This document shows positions 1 to 5,493 of a stretch of DNA of 6,034 nt, one piece after another. Under the pieces are notes generated by a model. It was given only the letters and a program-made list of their open reading frames with translations, was not told the DNA's origin and did no database searches. Location of the stretch: the NCBI GenBank assembly GCA_017643965.1, contig JAEPMM010000217.1, positions 1 to 6,034 of the forward strand, written 5' to 3'. This DNA is from Marinobacter sp. GTDB lineage: Bacteria; Pseudomonadota; Gammaproteobacteria; Pseudomonadales; Oleiphilaceae. The first letter of the stretch is position 1. The number at the start of each line of letters is the position of its first letter. A program made the position numbers and the translations under genes.

Positions 1-270
1 CGCGGCTCCCATTTCCACCTGTCCCGCTATTGGGCGGAAGAGCTGTCGAAGCAGGACAGCGATCAGGAGCTGAAGGCATTCTTTGGCAAGCTGTCGAAGC
101 AGCTGGAAGAGAACAAGGACAGGATCCTTGAGGAAATGAGTGTGATCCAGGGCCATCCGGCGGACATTGGTGGCTATTACCACCCGCCCGCGGACAAGGT
201 GTGCGCGATCATGCAGCCGAGCGAAACCCTGAACCGGATTCTGGCGGATGCCCGCGCGTCAGTGAAGTAA
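1..270 (+). CDS. icd: NADP-dependent isocitrate dehydrogenase, monomeric type (C-terminal fragment)
   Basis: This is the last 89 codons of a gene that begins before the window; the frame is open from base 1 to the TAA at 268-270. The protein oxidatively decarboxylates isocitrate to 2-oxoglutarate with NADP+ in the TCA cycle, in the cytoplasm. Recognition rests on two stretches typical of the C-terminus of the roughly 740-residue monomeric enzyme. One is RGSHFHLSRYWAEEL at fragment residues 1-15. The other is the GHPADIGGYYHP segment near residues 51-62, followed by a MQPSETLN-type tail. Monomeric IDH is unrelated in fold order to the common dimeric Icd, so this is not the E. coli-type enzyme. 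The body between the motifs is rich in Lys and Glu and predicted helical. A strong terminator follows 20 bases after the stop. The identification is from memory of the family, and the catalytic residues lie outside the window. Confidence 0.9.
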   Translation, partial: RGSHFHLSRYWAEELSKQDSDQELKAFFGKLSKQLEENKDRILEEMSVIQGHPADIGGYYHPPADKVCAIMQPSETLNRILADARASVK

Positions 271-289
271 TCGCCAGACGGCTATCGAG

Positions 290-320
290 CCGGGCAGCCG
301 CGAGGCTGTCCGGTTTTTTT
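290..320 (+). terminator. Rho-independent terminator of the isocitrate dehydrogenase gene
   Basis: A 10-bp GC-rich stem (290-299 with 304-313, including one G-T pair) closes a GCGA tetraloop of the stable GNRA class and runs straight into seven T residues (314-320). It lies 20 bases after the icd stop codon. On the opposite strand the hairpin is not followed by a T run, so it should work for icd only. It would not stop ybaK transcripts arriving from the right. Confidence 0.92.
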
Positions 321-330
321 GTGCCCGGTT

Positions 331-798
331 TCAGGCCTGCAGCGGGGAAAACCCGGCGCCGGTCAGGCGCGCAAGGTCCCGGGGTGACAGCTCGATTTCC
401 AGGCCCCGGCGCCCGGCGCTGACGAACACGGTGTCGAACCCCTCCGCGGAGTCATCAATGAAGGTCTTCAGCGGTTTTTTCTGGCCCAGCGGGCTGACAC
501 CGCCAAGGACGTAACCGGTGCTGCGCTGCACATGCTGCTTGTCGGCCATCGCCGCTTTTTTGCCATTGGCCGCCCGCGCGATCTGTTTCAGATTCAGCAT
601 GGCACTGACTGGCACCACTGCCACCGCCAGTTCCTTGCCGTCTATCGTCACCACCAGGGTCTTGAACACCCGGGCCGGCGCAACGCCCAGCTTGTCTGCC
701 GCCTCATGGCCGTAGGATGCGCTGCCCGGGTCGTGAGGGTACTCGTGCAGGGTGTAGTGAATGCTGGCGTTTCGGGCTGCGTTTATGGCAGGTGTCAT
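331..798 (-). CDS. ybaK: Cys-tRNA(Pro) deacylase YbaK
   Basis: This 155-aa protein belongs to the YbaK/EbsC trans-editing family. Family members hydrolyse Cys-tRNA(Pro) made in error by prolyl-tRNA synthetase, acting in the cytoplasm with the synthetase. The sequence begins MTPAI like the E. coli protein. It carries RVFKTLVV with Lys46, the position of the conserved functional lysine known from the Haemophilus protein. It also has the family signature QRSTGYVLGGVSPLGQKK near residues 90-107 and a late GRRGLEIELSPRDLARL segment. The length matches the usual 155-160 residues. The ATG at 798 was chosen because it aligns with family N-termini and has a GAGCGG element (808-813) 9 bases upstream. 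Another ATG at 807 would add three residues, and the open frame up to 903 is non-homologous leader. The gene converges on icd and is divergent from the diguanylate cyclase gene. Confidence 0.93.
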   Translation of the reverse strand: MTPAINAARNASIHYTLHEYPHDPGSASYGHEAADKLGVAPARVFKTLVVTIDGKELAVAVVPVSAMLNLKQIARAANGKKAAMADKQHVQRSTGYVLGGVSPLGQKKPLKTFIDDSAEGFDTVFVSAGRRGLEIELSPRDLARLTGAGFSPLQA

Positions 799-888
799 GG
801 TGGGCATCCGCTCGTTCAATCGGTTCAGGCCTGAAGATTTACCGCATTTGTCATCAATTGCAAACTGCCCTCGACGAACCGGAGGTGA

Positions 889-917
889 GTGACTACTTTT
901 CATACAGTTGTTATTGT
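889..917 (+). promoter_or_regulatory. Candidate sigma70-type promoter for the diguanylate cyclase gene
   Basis: GTGACT (889-894, 4 of 6 to consensus) and TATTGT (912-917, 4 of 6) are separated by exactly 17 bases, in the only clearly AT-rich part of the 174-bp ybaK/GGDEF divergent spacer. Transcription would start near 924, leaving a leader of about 50 bases. The match is moderate and judged by eye. I found no convincing promoter for ybaK on the other strand. Confidence 0.3.
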
Positions 918-972
918 TTTTTCCTCAAGAGCCTTGTTTTCCAACCATGACCCCTATCCGGACTGTGGCTGA

Positions 973-2163
973 ATGAACACCCTCAAGAACCGGCACATTC
1001 CGTTGCTGCGCACGCTCTGGGTGGTTCTGATCTATCTGTGTGTCGGCTGGTTATGGATCACCTTCTCGGATGCCGTGGCACACGCCTGGTTTACCGATCC
1101 GACTACCCTGAGCCGGGTGCAGACCTGGAAGGGCCTGCTGTTTGTGCTGGTCACCACGACGGTGCTGTTTGTGGTGTTGCTGCGGCAGTTGCAGAAAGAC
1201 CGCCGGCTGCTGCAGCTCCAGCACCGCCAGCGGGAAGCGCTGCGGCGGCGGGAGCGGCAGCTCACCGTTTTGATGGACAACCTGCCCGGTATGGCATACT
1301 GCTGCCGGTTTGACGAGCACTGGACCATGCTGTTCGTGTCCAGCGGCTGCCGCGATCTCACCGGTTATGAGCCAGACGAGTTGGTTGAGAACCGGGTGGC
1401 CAGCTACGCCAGCCTGATTGGCGAGGAACACAGCGAGGGGTTGACCGAAGCGGTTGCGAAAGCCGTGGAACAGGGCGAGCCGTTTGCCGTCGAGTATGCG
1501 CTCACCCGCAAGGATGGCAGCCAGATCTGGGTCTGGGAGCGTGGCCGCGGCGTTGACGATGAGCACGAAGGCGAGATGTTGCTGGAGGGCATTGTGCTGG
1601 ACATTTCCGATCGCAAGGCGCTGGAAAATGAGCTGGCCGAGCTGGCAACCCTCGACCCGCTAACCGGGCTGTATAACCGGCGGGAAATGACCCGTCTGCT
1701 GGAGGAGGAAATTGCCCGGGCGTCCCGCTACCGGCGGGAGCTGGCGCTGCTCTGGATCGATTTTGATCACTTCAAGGTTATCAACGACTCGTTTGGCCAT
1801 GCCGCCGGCGATGCGGTGCTCAGGAACGTCAGTGAGCGGATGCGGACCGGCATTCGCAGTGTCGACGTCATCGGTCGTTTTGGTGGTGAGGAGTTTGTTA
1901 TCCTGCTCCCGGAGATGGGTGTGGAGGATGCGCTGGAAACCGCTGAGCGCCTGCGACTGCTGGTCGGTGGCAGACCGGTGCACCTGGAGACCGGAGACGC
2001 CGCCACGCTGACCATCAGTATCGGTGTGGCGGTGTTTCCCATGCACGGCCACAGCCCGGAGTCCCTGTGTGCCGCGGCAGACAGGGCCATGTACCGGGCC
2101 AAGGAAGCCGGTCGCAACTGCGTGATCATGGCGCCGTCGCCGGAACCGGCTCATAATGCCTGA
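973..2163 (+). CDS. Membrane-anchored PAS domain diguanylate cyclase (GGDEF)
   Basis: This 396-aa inner-membrane enzyme is expected to condense two GTP into c-di-GMP. Two membrane segments (about residues 14-32 and 53-70) flank a short periplasmic loop of about 20 residues. The loop region has the SDAVAHAW...DPTTLSRVQTWKG pattern seen in many PAS-GGDEF proteins. A basic, coiled-coil-like linker follows (about 71-98), then a PAS_3-like fold (about 98-217) ending in the PAC-type DGSQIWVWERG and GIVLDISDRKALE. The GGDEF domain (about 222-388) starts at LATLDPLTGLYNRRE. It has the metal-binding IDFDHFK (Asp263), the NDSFGHAAGD segment and an intact GGEEF active loop (304-308). RSVD (295-298) lies five residues before the loop, the position of the inhibitory I-site, so product feedback is likely. 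There is no EAL or HD-GYP domain. The ATG comes directly after an in-frame TGA, which fixes the start, although no good Shine-Dalgarno precedes it. The PAS ligand is unknown. Confidence 0.95.
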   Translation: MNTLKNRHIPLLRTLWVVLIYLCVGWLWITFSDAVAHAWFTDPTTLSRVQTWKGLLFVLVTTTVLFVVLLRQLQKDRRLLQLQHRQREALRRRERQLTVLMDNLPGMAYCCRFDEHWTMLFVSSGCRDLTGYEPDELVENRVASYASLIGEEHSEGLTEAVAKAVEQGEPFAVEYALTRKDGSQIWVWERGRGVDDEHEGEMLLEGIVLDISDRKALENELAELATLDPLTGLYNRREMTRLLEEEIARASRYRRELALLWIDFDHFKVINDSFGHAAGDAVLRNVSERMRTGIRSVDVIGRFGGEEFVILLPEMGVEDALETAERLRLLVGGRPVHLETGDAATLTISIGVAVFPMHGHSPESLCAAADRAMYRAKEAGRNCVIMAPSPEPAHNA

Positions 2164-2264
2164 TCGCAGCCGTTGGAAAGACTGACAGCGTCGCCACCGC
2201 CCTCCGGCCAATGATCCGGCCCCGGCCTACGGCGATCATGAAATGAAAAACCGCAACCCGAACC

Positions 2265-2270
2265 AAAGGT
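2265..2270 (+). promoter_or_regulatory. Ribosome binding site deciding the hydrolase start
   Basis: AAAGGT lies 5-6 bases before the ATG at 2276. The earlier in-frame ATG at 2243 has no purine-rich element at a suitable distance, so this site favours the downstream start. Confidence 0.5.
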
Positions 2271-2275
2271 TACCG

Positions 2276-3562
2276 ATGAACCGAATTGCCCGTCGTGCAC
2301 TGCATACCTGCCCGGTACCGAAAGACCTGTCCGCCATCACCTATCGCGATGCCGCCGGCGAAAACCCCGACGCCGCAGGGGTTTCCACCCAGGTCACGGA
2401 CGCCATCTGGCAGGGCGTGGAGCGACTGTACCGCACCGGTGTGCACCCGGGTATCCAGCTGTCGGTGCGACACCGGGGCGAGCAGATTCTGCACCGCGCC
2501 ATCGGGCATGCCAGTGGCAACGGCCCCCACGATGCGCCTAATGCGGTCAAGGTGCCGATGACCACCGACACCCCGATCTGCTACTTCTCTGCATCCAAGG
2601 CGGTGACGGCACTGCTGATGCACATACTGGCGGAGCAGGGGCTGATCAATCTGAGTGATCCGGTGTCCTACTATTGCCCGGAATTCGCCGCTGCCGGCAA
2701 GCGCACCATCACCATTCATCAGATTCTGTCCCATCGCGGCGGCATTCCGGGCATTCCCCGGGAAACCCCCATCGATGTGTTGTGGGACCGCGACGAAATC
2801 TGGCGGGTGTTGTGTGCCGCCAAACCGGTCGAAGTGGACGGCGCCAAGGTGGCATATCACGCCATCACCGGTGGTTTCGTGTTGCAGCGGGTGCTGGAGA
2901 AAGTCACCGGTGACACCATCGAGAACTTCCTCGATATCCACCTGCGCCAGCCCATGGGCATGCGCTGGTTCACCTACGGTATCGCGGCAGACCAGCTCAA
3001 CGAACTGGCCAGTAATTACGCCACCGGGCCAACCCCGCGATTCCCGGTATCCTGGATTGTAAACCGCGCGCTGGGCGGCGACATTCGTACCGTGGAGCAG
3101 GTGGTGAATGATCCGCGGTTCCAGGAGGCGGTGATTCCGGCGGGTAATCTGTGTGGTACCGCCGAGGAAATCGGCCGCTTTTTCCAGATGATGCTCAACG
3201 GCGGGGTCTGGAACGGCAAGCGCATTTGCAGTGAGCTGACGGTGCGCCGGTCCATCCAGCAATTCGGCTCCTTGCAGATCGACCGCACCATGATGGTGCC
3301 CATGCGTTTCAGTGCCGGCATGATGCTGGGGGGCAACCCCTTTGGCTTGTGGGGACAACAAAGCCGCTACGCCTTTGGTCACATCGGTCTGATCAACAAG
3401 CTGTGCTGGGCCGATCCCGCGCGGGACATTTCCGTCAGCCTGCTGAACACCGGTATCCCCATTGTGGGCCACCATCTGCCGGCGCTGGCGAAGTTTGTTT
3501 ACACCGTGTGCGACCGCCTGCCACTGATCCCGGAAAGCCAACGGCCGCTGATCGCGGCCTGA
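2276..3562 (+). CDS. Serine hydrolase, class C beta-lactamase/family VIII esterase family
   Basis: This 428-aa protein belongs to the beta-lactamase-related serine hydrolases (Pfam PF00144). Family members use a nucleophilic serine activated by lysine and tyrosine to cleave esters, beta-lactams or peptides. Visible motifs are S-A-S-K (Ser105, Lys108), followed by the helix AVTALLMHILAEQGLINLSD. Next comes HQILSHRGGIPG (about 148-159), the hallmark of the fold, then Tyr194 in AYHAITGG, the likely second catalytic residue. A C-terminal G-H-I-G (His369) precedes NKLCWADPARD and replaces the KTG box of true class C enzymes. This HxG form is usual in esterase-like members, so an antibiotic-resistance role is not implied. 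No signal peptide is visible, suggesting a cytoplasmic enzyme, which also argues against a classical beta-lactamase. An in-frame ATG at 2243 would add 11 basic residues. The gene follows the diguanylate cyclase by 112 bp and could share its transcript. The substrate cannot be told from sequence. Confidence 0.9.
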   Translation: MNRIARRALHTCPVPKDLSAITYRDAAGENPDAAGVSTQVTDAIWQGVERLYRTGVHPGIQLSVRHRGEQILHRAIGHASGNGPHDAPNAVKVPMTTDTPICYFSASKAVTALLMHILAEQGLINLSDPVSYYCPEFAAAGKRTITIHQILSHRGGIPGIPRETPIDVLWDRDEIWRVLCAAKPVEVDGAKVAYHAITGGFVLQRVLEKVTGDTIENFLDIHLRQPMGMRWFTYGIAADQLNELASNYATGPTPRFPVSWIVNRALGGDIRTVEQVVNDPRFQEAVIPAGNLCGTAEEIGRFFQMMLNGGVWNGKRICSELTVRRSIQQFGSLQIDRTMMVPMRFSAGMMLGGNPFGLWGQQSRYAFGHIGLINKLCWADPARDISVSLLNTGIPIVGHHLPALAKFVYTVCDRLPLIPESQRPLIAA

Positions 3563-3573
3563 AGCGCCTTCAG
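3559..3573. repeat. Perfect inverted repeat spanning two convergent stop codons
   Basis: CTGAAG (3559-3564) and CTTCAG (3568-3573) are perfect reverse complements around CGC. The repeat contains the TGA of the hydrolase gene (3560-3562) and the TGA of the minus-strand gene (3570-3572). Three of the six pairs follow automatically from both genes ending in TGA. It might act as a small bidirectional hairpin, but no T run follows on either strand. Confidence 0.6.
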
Positions 3574-3914
3574 AGCGTGCGCAGCTGGTCTTCCAGTATG
3601 CCCAGCACCGAAGACAGGATGTCGCGGAAATCCGTCAGGGTCTGGGTACGCTGGATGACATCTTCGCGGCTATCGTCAAGTCGTTCCAGCTTGGGAACGA
3701 CACGGCGGATCCCCTCGGTGATTACTTCATAGGGATAATGATGGTCCATCACGCTGAGCTTGTTTATTTCCGCCACTTCCTGGCTGAAGATGCTGATGAT
3801 GTCATACAGCATGTCCTTGTGCTGAATACTGCTGGCTTCCCAGTAGGCGTCATCAAGCAGTTCAAGCAGTGAAAGGTATTCCCTCAGTGTGTCGGCAACA
3901 GAAGTCTGGCTCAT
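3570..3914 (-). CDS. Hypothetical 114-aa acidic helical protein
   Basis: I do not recognise this protein. It is 114 residues, acidic, without cysteine, signal peptide or membrane segment, so probably cytoplasmic. Residues 8-21 (leucine-rich, running into LLELLDD) and 92-114 (TDFRDILSSVLGILEDQLRTL region) look like amphipathic helices. The middle has an unusual HHYPYE turn (58-63). The overall look is a small helical bundle or partner-binding protein, which is inference only. The start at 3914 was chosen because the codons upstream to 4058 are AT-rich and give a Cys/Arg-mixed leader with no domain character. The local Shine-Dalgarno is weak. A TATAGT hexamer on this strand (3963 down to 3958) could be its -10 box, but no good -35 accompanies it. 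The gene ends 7 bases from the hydrolase stop and is head to head with another small orphan. Even codon use suggests a real gene. Confidence 0.72.
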   Translation of the reverse strand: MSQTSVADTLREYLSLLELLDDAYWEASSIQHKDMLYDIISIFSQEVAEINKLSVMDHHYPYEVITEGIRRVVPKLERLDDSREDVIQRTQTLTDFRDILSSVLGILEDQLRTL

Positions 3915-4036
3915 GGGGTTGCTCGTCCGTTTGAAATGTCGGTTCGTATAAAGAGGAACTATAGCAGGAGATGTTTGCGCTGTTTCTGCCCGGGCCATAA
4001 CGTGCTTACAAAAATATGAAACTCTATTCATTTTTA

Positions 4037-4065
4037 TTGAGTTCTGTCGGACAGTCATGCAGAAT
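4037..4065 (+). promoter_or_regulatory. Candidate sigma70-type promoter for the 83-aa gene
   Basis: TTGAGT (4037-4042, 4 of 6) and CAGAAT (4060-4065, 4 of 6) have a 17-base spacer in an AT-rich divergent region. Transcription would start near 4072, about 40 bases before the ATG. Both hexamers fall within the arms of an inverted repeat, and the spacer region holds a second short palindrome (4044-4054), as expected of an operator. Judged by eye only. Confidence 0.35.
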
Positions 4066-4069
4066 TCAA
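4037..4069. repeat. Near-perfect 10-bp inverted repeat overlapping the candidate promoter
   Basis: TTGAGTTCTG (4037-4046) and CAGAATTCAA (4060-4069) match as reverse complements at 9 of 10 positions, and the odd position could still pair as G-U in RNA. The arm centres are 23 bp apart, about two helical turns, which suits a dimeric or tetrameric regulator. A nested 5+1+5 palindrome, CTGTCGGACAG, occupies 4044-4054. No T run follows the right arm, so it is not a terminator. Confidence 0.6.
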
Positions 4070-4112
4070 ATGTGCGTTATGGATATACCACACTCAACGG
4101 AAGAGAAGCGTG

Positions 4113-4364
4113 ATGGACAAGCACTCACACATGGCGACCGATCCGGATCGCCCGCGCGCGGTGAAACTCGATCACCATGACAGTGTGCGCTCCCACGTGC
4201 GGGAACAGGTGAGCTCGGAAGTCGAGCGCCTGGAACGCCGCATCGAAACCCTCCGCCTGACCCGTGCCCCCCACGCTGCGATCATGATCTCCGCCTATCA
4301 ACGGATGCTGGACCGCAAGCGAGGTTTCCTGCAGAACTGGGATTTGCGCGACAGCGGTTACTGA
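4113..4364 (+). CDS. Hypothetical 83-aa basic coiled-coil protein
   Basis: I cannot assign this protein to a family. It is 83 residues with a polar, histidine-rich N-terminus (MDKHSHMATD, then DHHDS at 20-24). A predicted long helix runs from about residue 24 to 50, with heptad-like VERLERRIETLRL (38-50), and a second helix from about 55 to 72 (IMISAYQRMLDRKRGFL). It ends in NWDLRDSGY. There is no signal peptide or cysteine. Two helices joined at RAPHA suggest an antiparallel hairpin or a small dimer, which is inference only. The ATG at 4113 is preferred; a GTG immediately before it (4110) is the alternative. GGAAGAG (4099-4105) serves as a weak ribosome site for either. The gene is transcribed away from the 114-aa orphan, and its last codons overlap the end of the lipoprotein gene by 7 bp, leaving no room for a private terminator. 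Confidence 0.75.
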   Translation: MDKHSHMATDPDRPRAVKLDHHDSVRSHVREQVSSEVERLERRIETLRLTRAPHAAIMISAYQRMLDRKRGFLQNWDLRDSGY

Positions 4365-5359
4365 CGTCCCGCAATGGTCACCGTGTCGTAGCGGATGGCT
4401 TCCTCACCGTTTTGCTGGTTGCCACAATGCTGCGGATTCGCTGTGCGCTCACCGTCCTCCTCGACCGTTGGTGGTTCGTCGGTTGAGGTGAATACCCTGA
4501 CCGTCGCCTCGCTGTAGGTCAGCACCGCTTTGACACAATCCGGCTCCTCACCATTGATCACCAGATTTTCGGCAGCGGTCAGCGTCAATGTATCCCGCTG
4601 CGTGCCGATGAATTCCTGCAGGAACTCCACATTGCCGAGAGTGCGACCGGTGTAACTGGTGGCCGAGAATTCCGGTTGATTGAATCCGCTGGTGCCGAAC
4701 GTGCTGGTATCGTAACGACCGCTCCAGGAGGCGCTGGCCACTTCCGCGGGGCCGGTCTCGCCGTCAGCCGGTGGCCGGGCCACAAACTGGGTGGCGCGAA
4801 ACACTTTTTTCAGTGTGGGGTTGTAGGTCCAGTCCAGCATGACGTAGATCCAGGTGCTGTCGGCCGCGGAGGCTGTGGTGTCTGCGCCGGTTTCGGTAAA
4901 GCGGACCAGGGCGTCGTTGGCCGGCGTGTTGTAGCTGGCGGCTTCGTCTTCTTCGATGCTGTCCCGCATCAGCCGCCGACCCTCGTTGAAGTTATCCACT
5001 GTGCCGGAGGCAATCACCTCGTTGATCAGATCCAGCGGGTTGCGTACGGCGGTGTAGTCGGTGCCGTCCTCGTTCGGGGTGGCGCCCAGAAAGGCATCAA
5101 GATGTTCCCGTAACGCCGTGGCGCTGCCGCTATCCGCGCCCTCGTCGATCGGTTCGATGCCACGGTAAAAATCAGCGAAGGCGGTGCGTTGCAGGGTGGA
5201 CGGCAGCCCTTCGGTGTCCTGCAGACGGAAGGTTTCCAGTGGCAGGTCGACGTCGGTCGCCGGGTTCAGGTAGCCACTGTCGCTGGAGCTGTCCGGGCCG
5301 CACCCCGCCAGAACAAGACCGGTCATGGAAATGGCGGCGAATAGGCAGGAATGTCTCAT
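4358..5359 (-). CDS. Uncharacterised lipoprotein, 333 aa
   Basis: The precursor opens with a clear lipoprotein signal: MRH, a hydrophobic stretch to residue 17, then the lipobox L-A-G-C with Cys20 as the lipidated residue. Residues +2/+3 are Gly-Pro, with no Asp at +2, so the Lol system should send it to the outer membrane. A serine-rich, acidic tether follows (22-40). The mature part is acidic. Residues 50-150 look helical (FADFYRGIEP, LREHLDAFLG, RRLMRDSIEEDEA). From about 168 onwards it looks like a beta-rich domain (STWIYVMLDWTYN, then SYTGRTLGNVEFLQEF). Cys275 and Cys312 could form a disulfide in the periplasm. I know no family for it. The ATG at 5359 was chosen because it starts the lipoprotein signal; the open frame to 5554 has no such signal. 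Shine-Dalgarno is weak. It lies divergent to the sensor gene and overlaps the 83-aa gene tail to tail. Confidence 0.85.
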   Translation of the reverse strand: MRHSCLFAAISMTGLVLAGCGPDSSSDSGYLNPATDVDLPLETFRLQDTEGLPSTLQRTAFADFYRGIEPIDEGADSGSATALREHLDAFLGATPNEDGTDYTAVRNPLDLINEVIASGTVDNFNEGRRLMRDSIEEDEAASYNTPANDALVRFTETGADTTASAADSTWIYVMLDWTYNPTLKKVFRATQFVARPPADGETGPAEVASASWSGRYDTSTFGTSGFNQPEFSATSYTGRTLGNVEFLQEFIGTQRDTLTLTAAENLVINGEEPDCVKAVLTYSEATVRVFTSTDEPPTVEEDGERTANPQHCGNQQNGEEAIRYDTVTIAGRQ

Positions 5360-5417
5360 TAATGAAGGCCCCGGGGTGCGAAAATCGAATGTAACGGCTA
5401 AAGTGACGGACTGCGGT

Positions 5418-5432
5418 GCGGAAAGATTCCGC
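5418..5432. repeat. Short perfect inverted repeat in the lipoprotein/sensor divergent spacer
   Basis: GCGGAA (5418-5423) and TTCCGC (5427-5432) are perfect reverse complements around AGA. They lie in the 134-bp region from which both genes are read. The repeat might be an operator half-site pair or chance in GC-rich DNA. No reliable promoter hexamers were found beside it. Confidence 0.35.
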
Positions 5433-5481
5433 TCCGGCCTGACTGCTGACAATAAACCATAAAGCAGGCGTCTACCCTCGC

Positions 5482-5485
5482 GGAG
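5482..5485 (+). promoter_or_regulatory. Shine-Dalgarno supporting a TTG start
   Basis: GGAG lies 8 bases before the TTG at 5494, an ideal spacing. No ATG or GTG in this frame lies between the upstream in-frame TGA (5440-5442) and the signal peptide, so this site decides the start. Confidence 0.65.
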
Positions 5486-5493
5486 ATCACATT

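Noticed and set aside
201..422. Plus-strand open frame crossing the icd end
   Set aside because: It runs through the icd stop, the terminator hairpin and the ybaK 3' end in another frame. The Arg/Pro/Gly-rich translation is typical of out-of-frame GC-rich DNA.
799..903. N-terminal extension of ybaK to 903
   Set aside because: Family members begin at the MTP of base 798. The extra codons look like untranslated leader and overlap the divergent promoter region.
1660..2211. Minus-strand open frame of 183 codons
   Set aside because: It lies opposite the GGDEF domain, whose motifs are unmistakable. Its translation is low-complexity and has no family features.
2270..3541. Long open frame (423 codons) on the minus strand
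   Set aside because: It is the antisense shadow of the serine hydrolase gene, produced by GC-rich third positions. The translation is rich in His, Gly and Gln, has no domain motifs, and the plus strand carries clear catalytic motifs.
2276..3562. Beta-lactamase resistance gene
   Set aside because: There is no KTG box and no signal peptide. The HxG motif and overall pattern suit esterase-like members of the superfamily.
3958..3963. TATAGT as a full minus-strand promoter
   Set aside because: The hexamer is a good -10 match, but only a 3-of-6 -35 lies at 17 bases, so I kept it as a remark in the gene entry rather than a feature.
3915..4058. 48-residue N-terminal extension of the 114-aa protein
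   Set aside because: The DNA is AT-rich and promoter-like, and the translated residues differ in character from the rest of the protein.
4037..4069. Inverted repeat as a Rho-independent terminator
   Set aside because: No T run follows the right arm on the plus strand, the loop is 13 bases, and no gene ends nearby. A regulatory dyad is the better reading.
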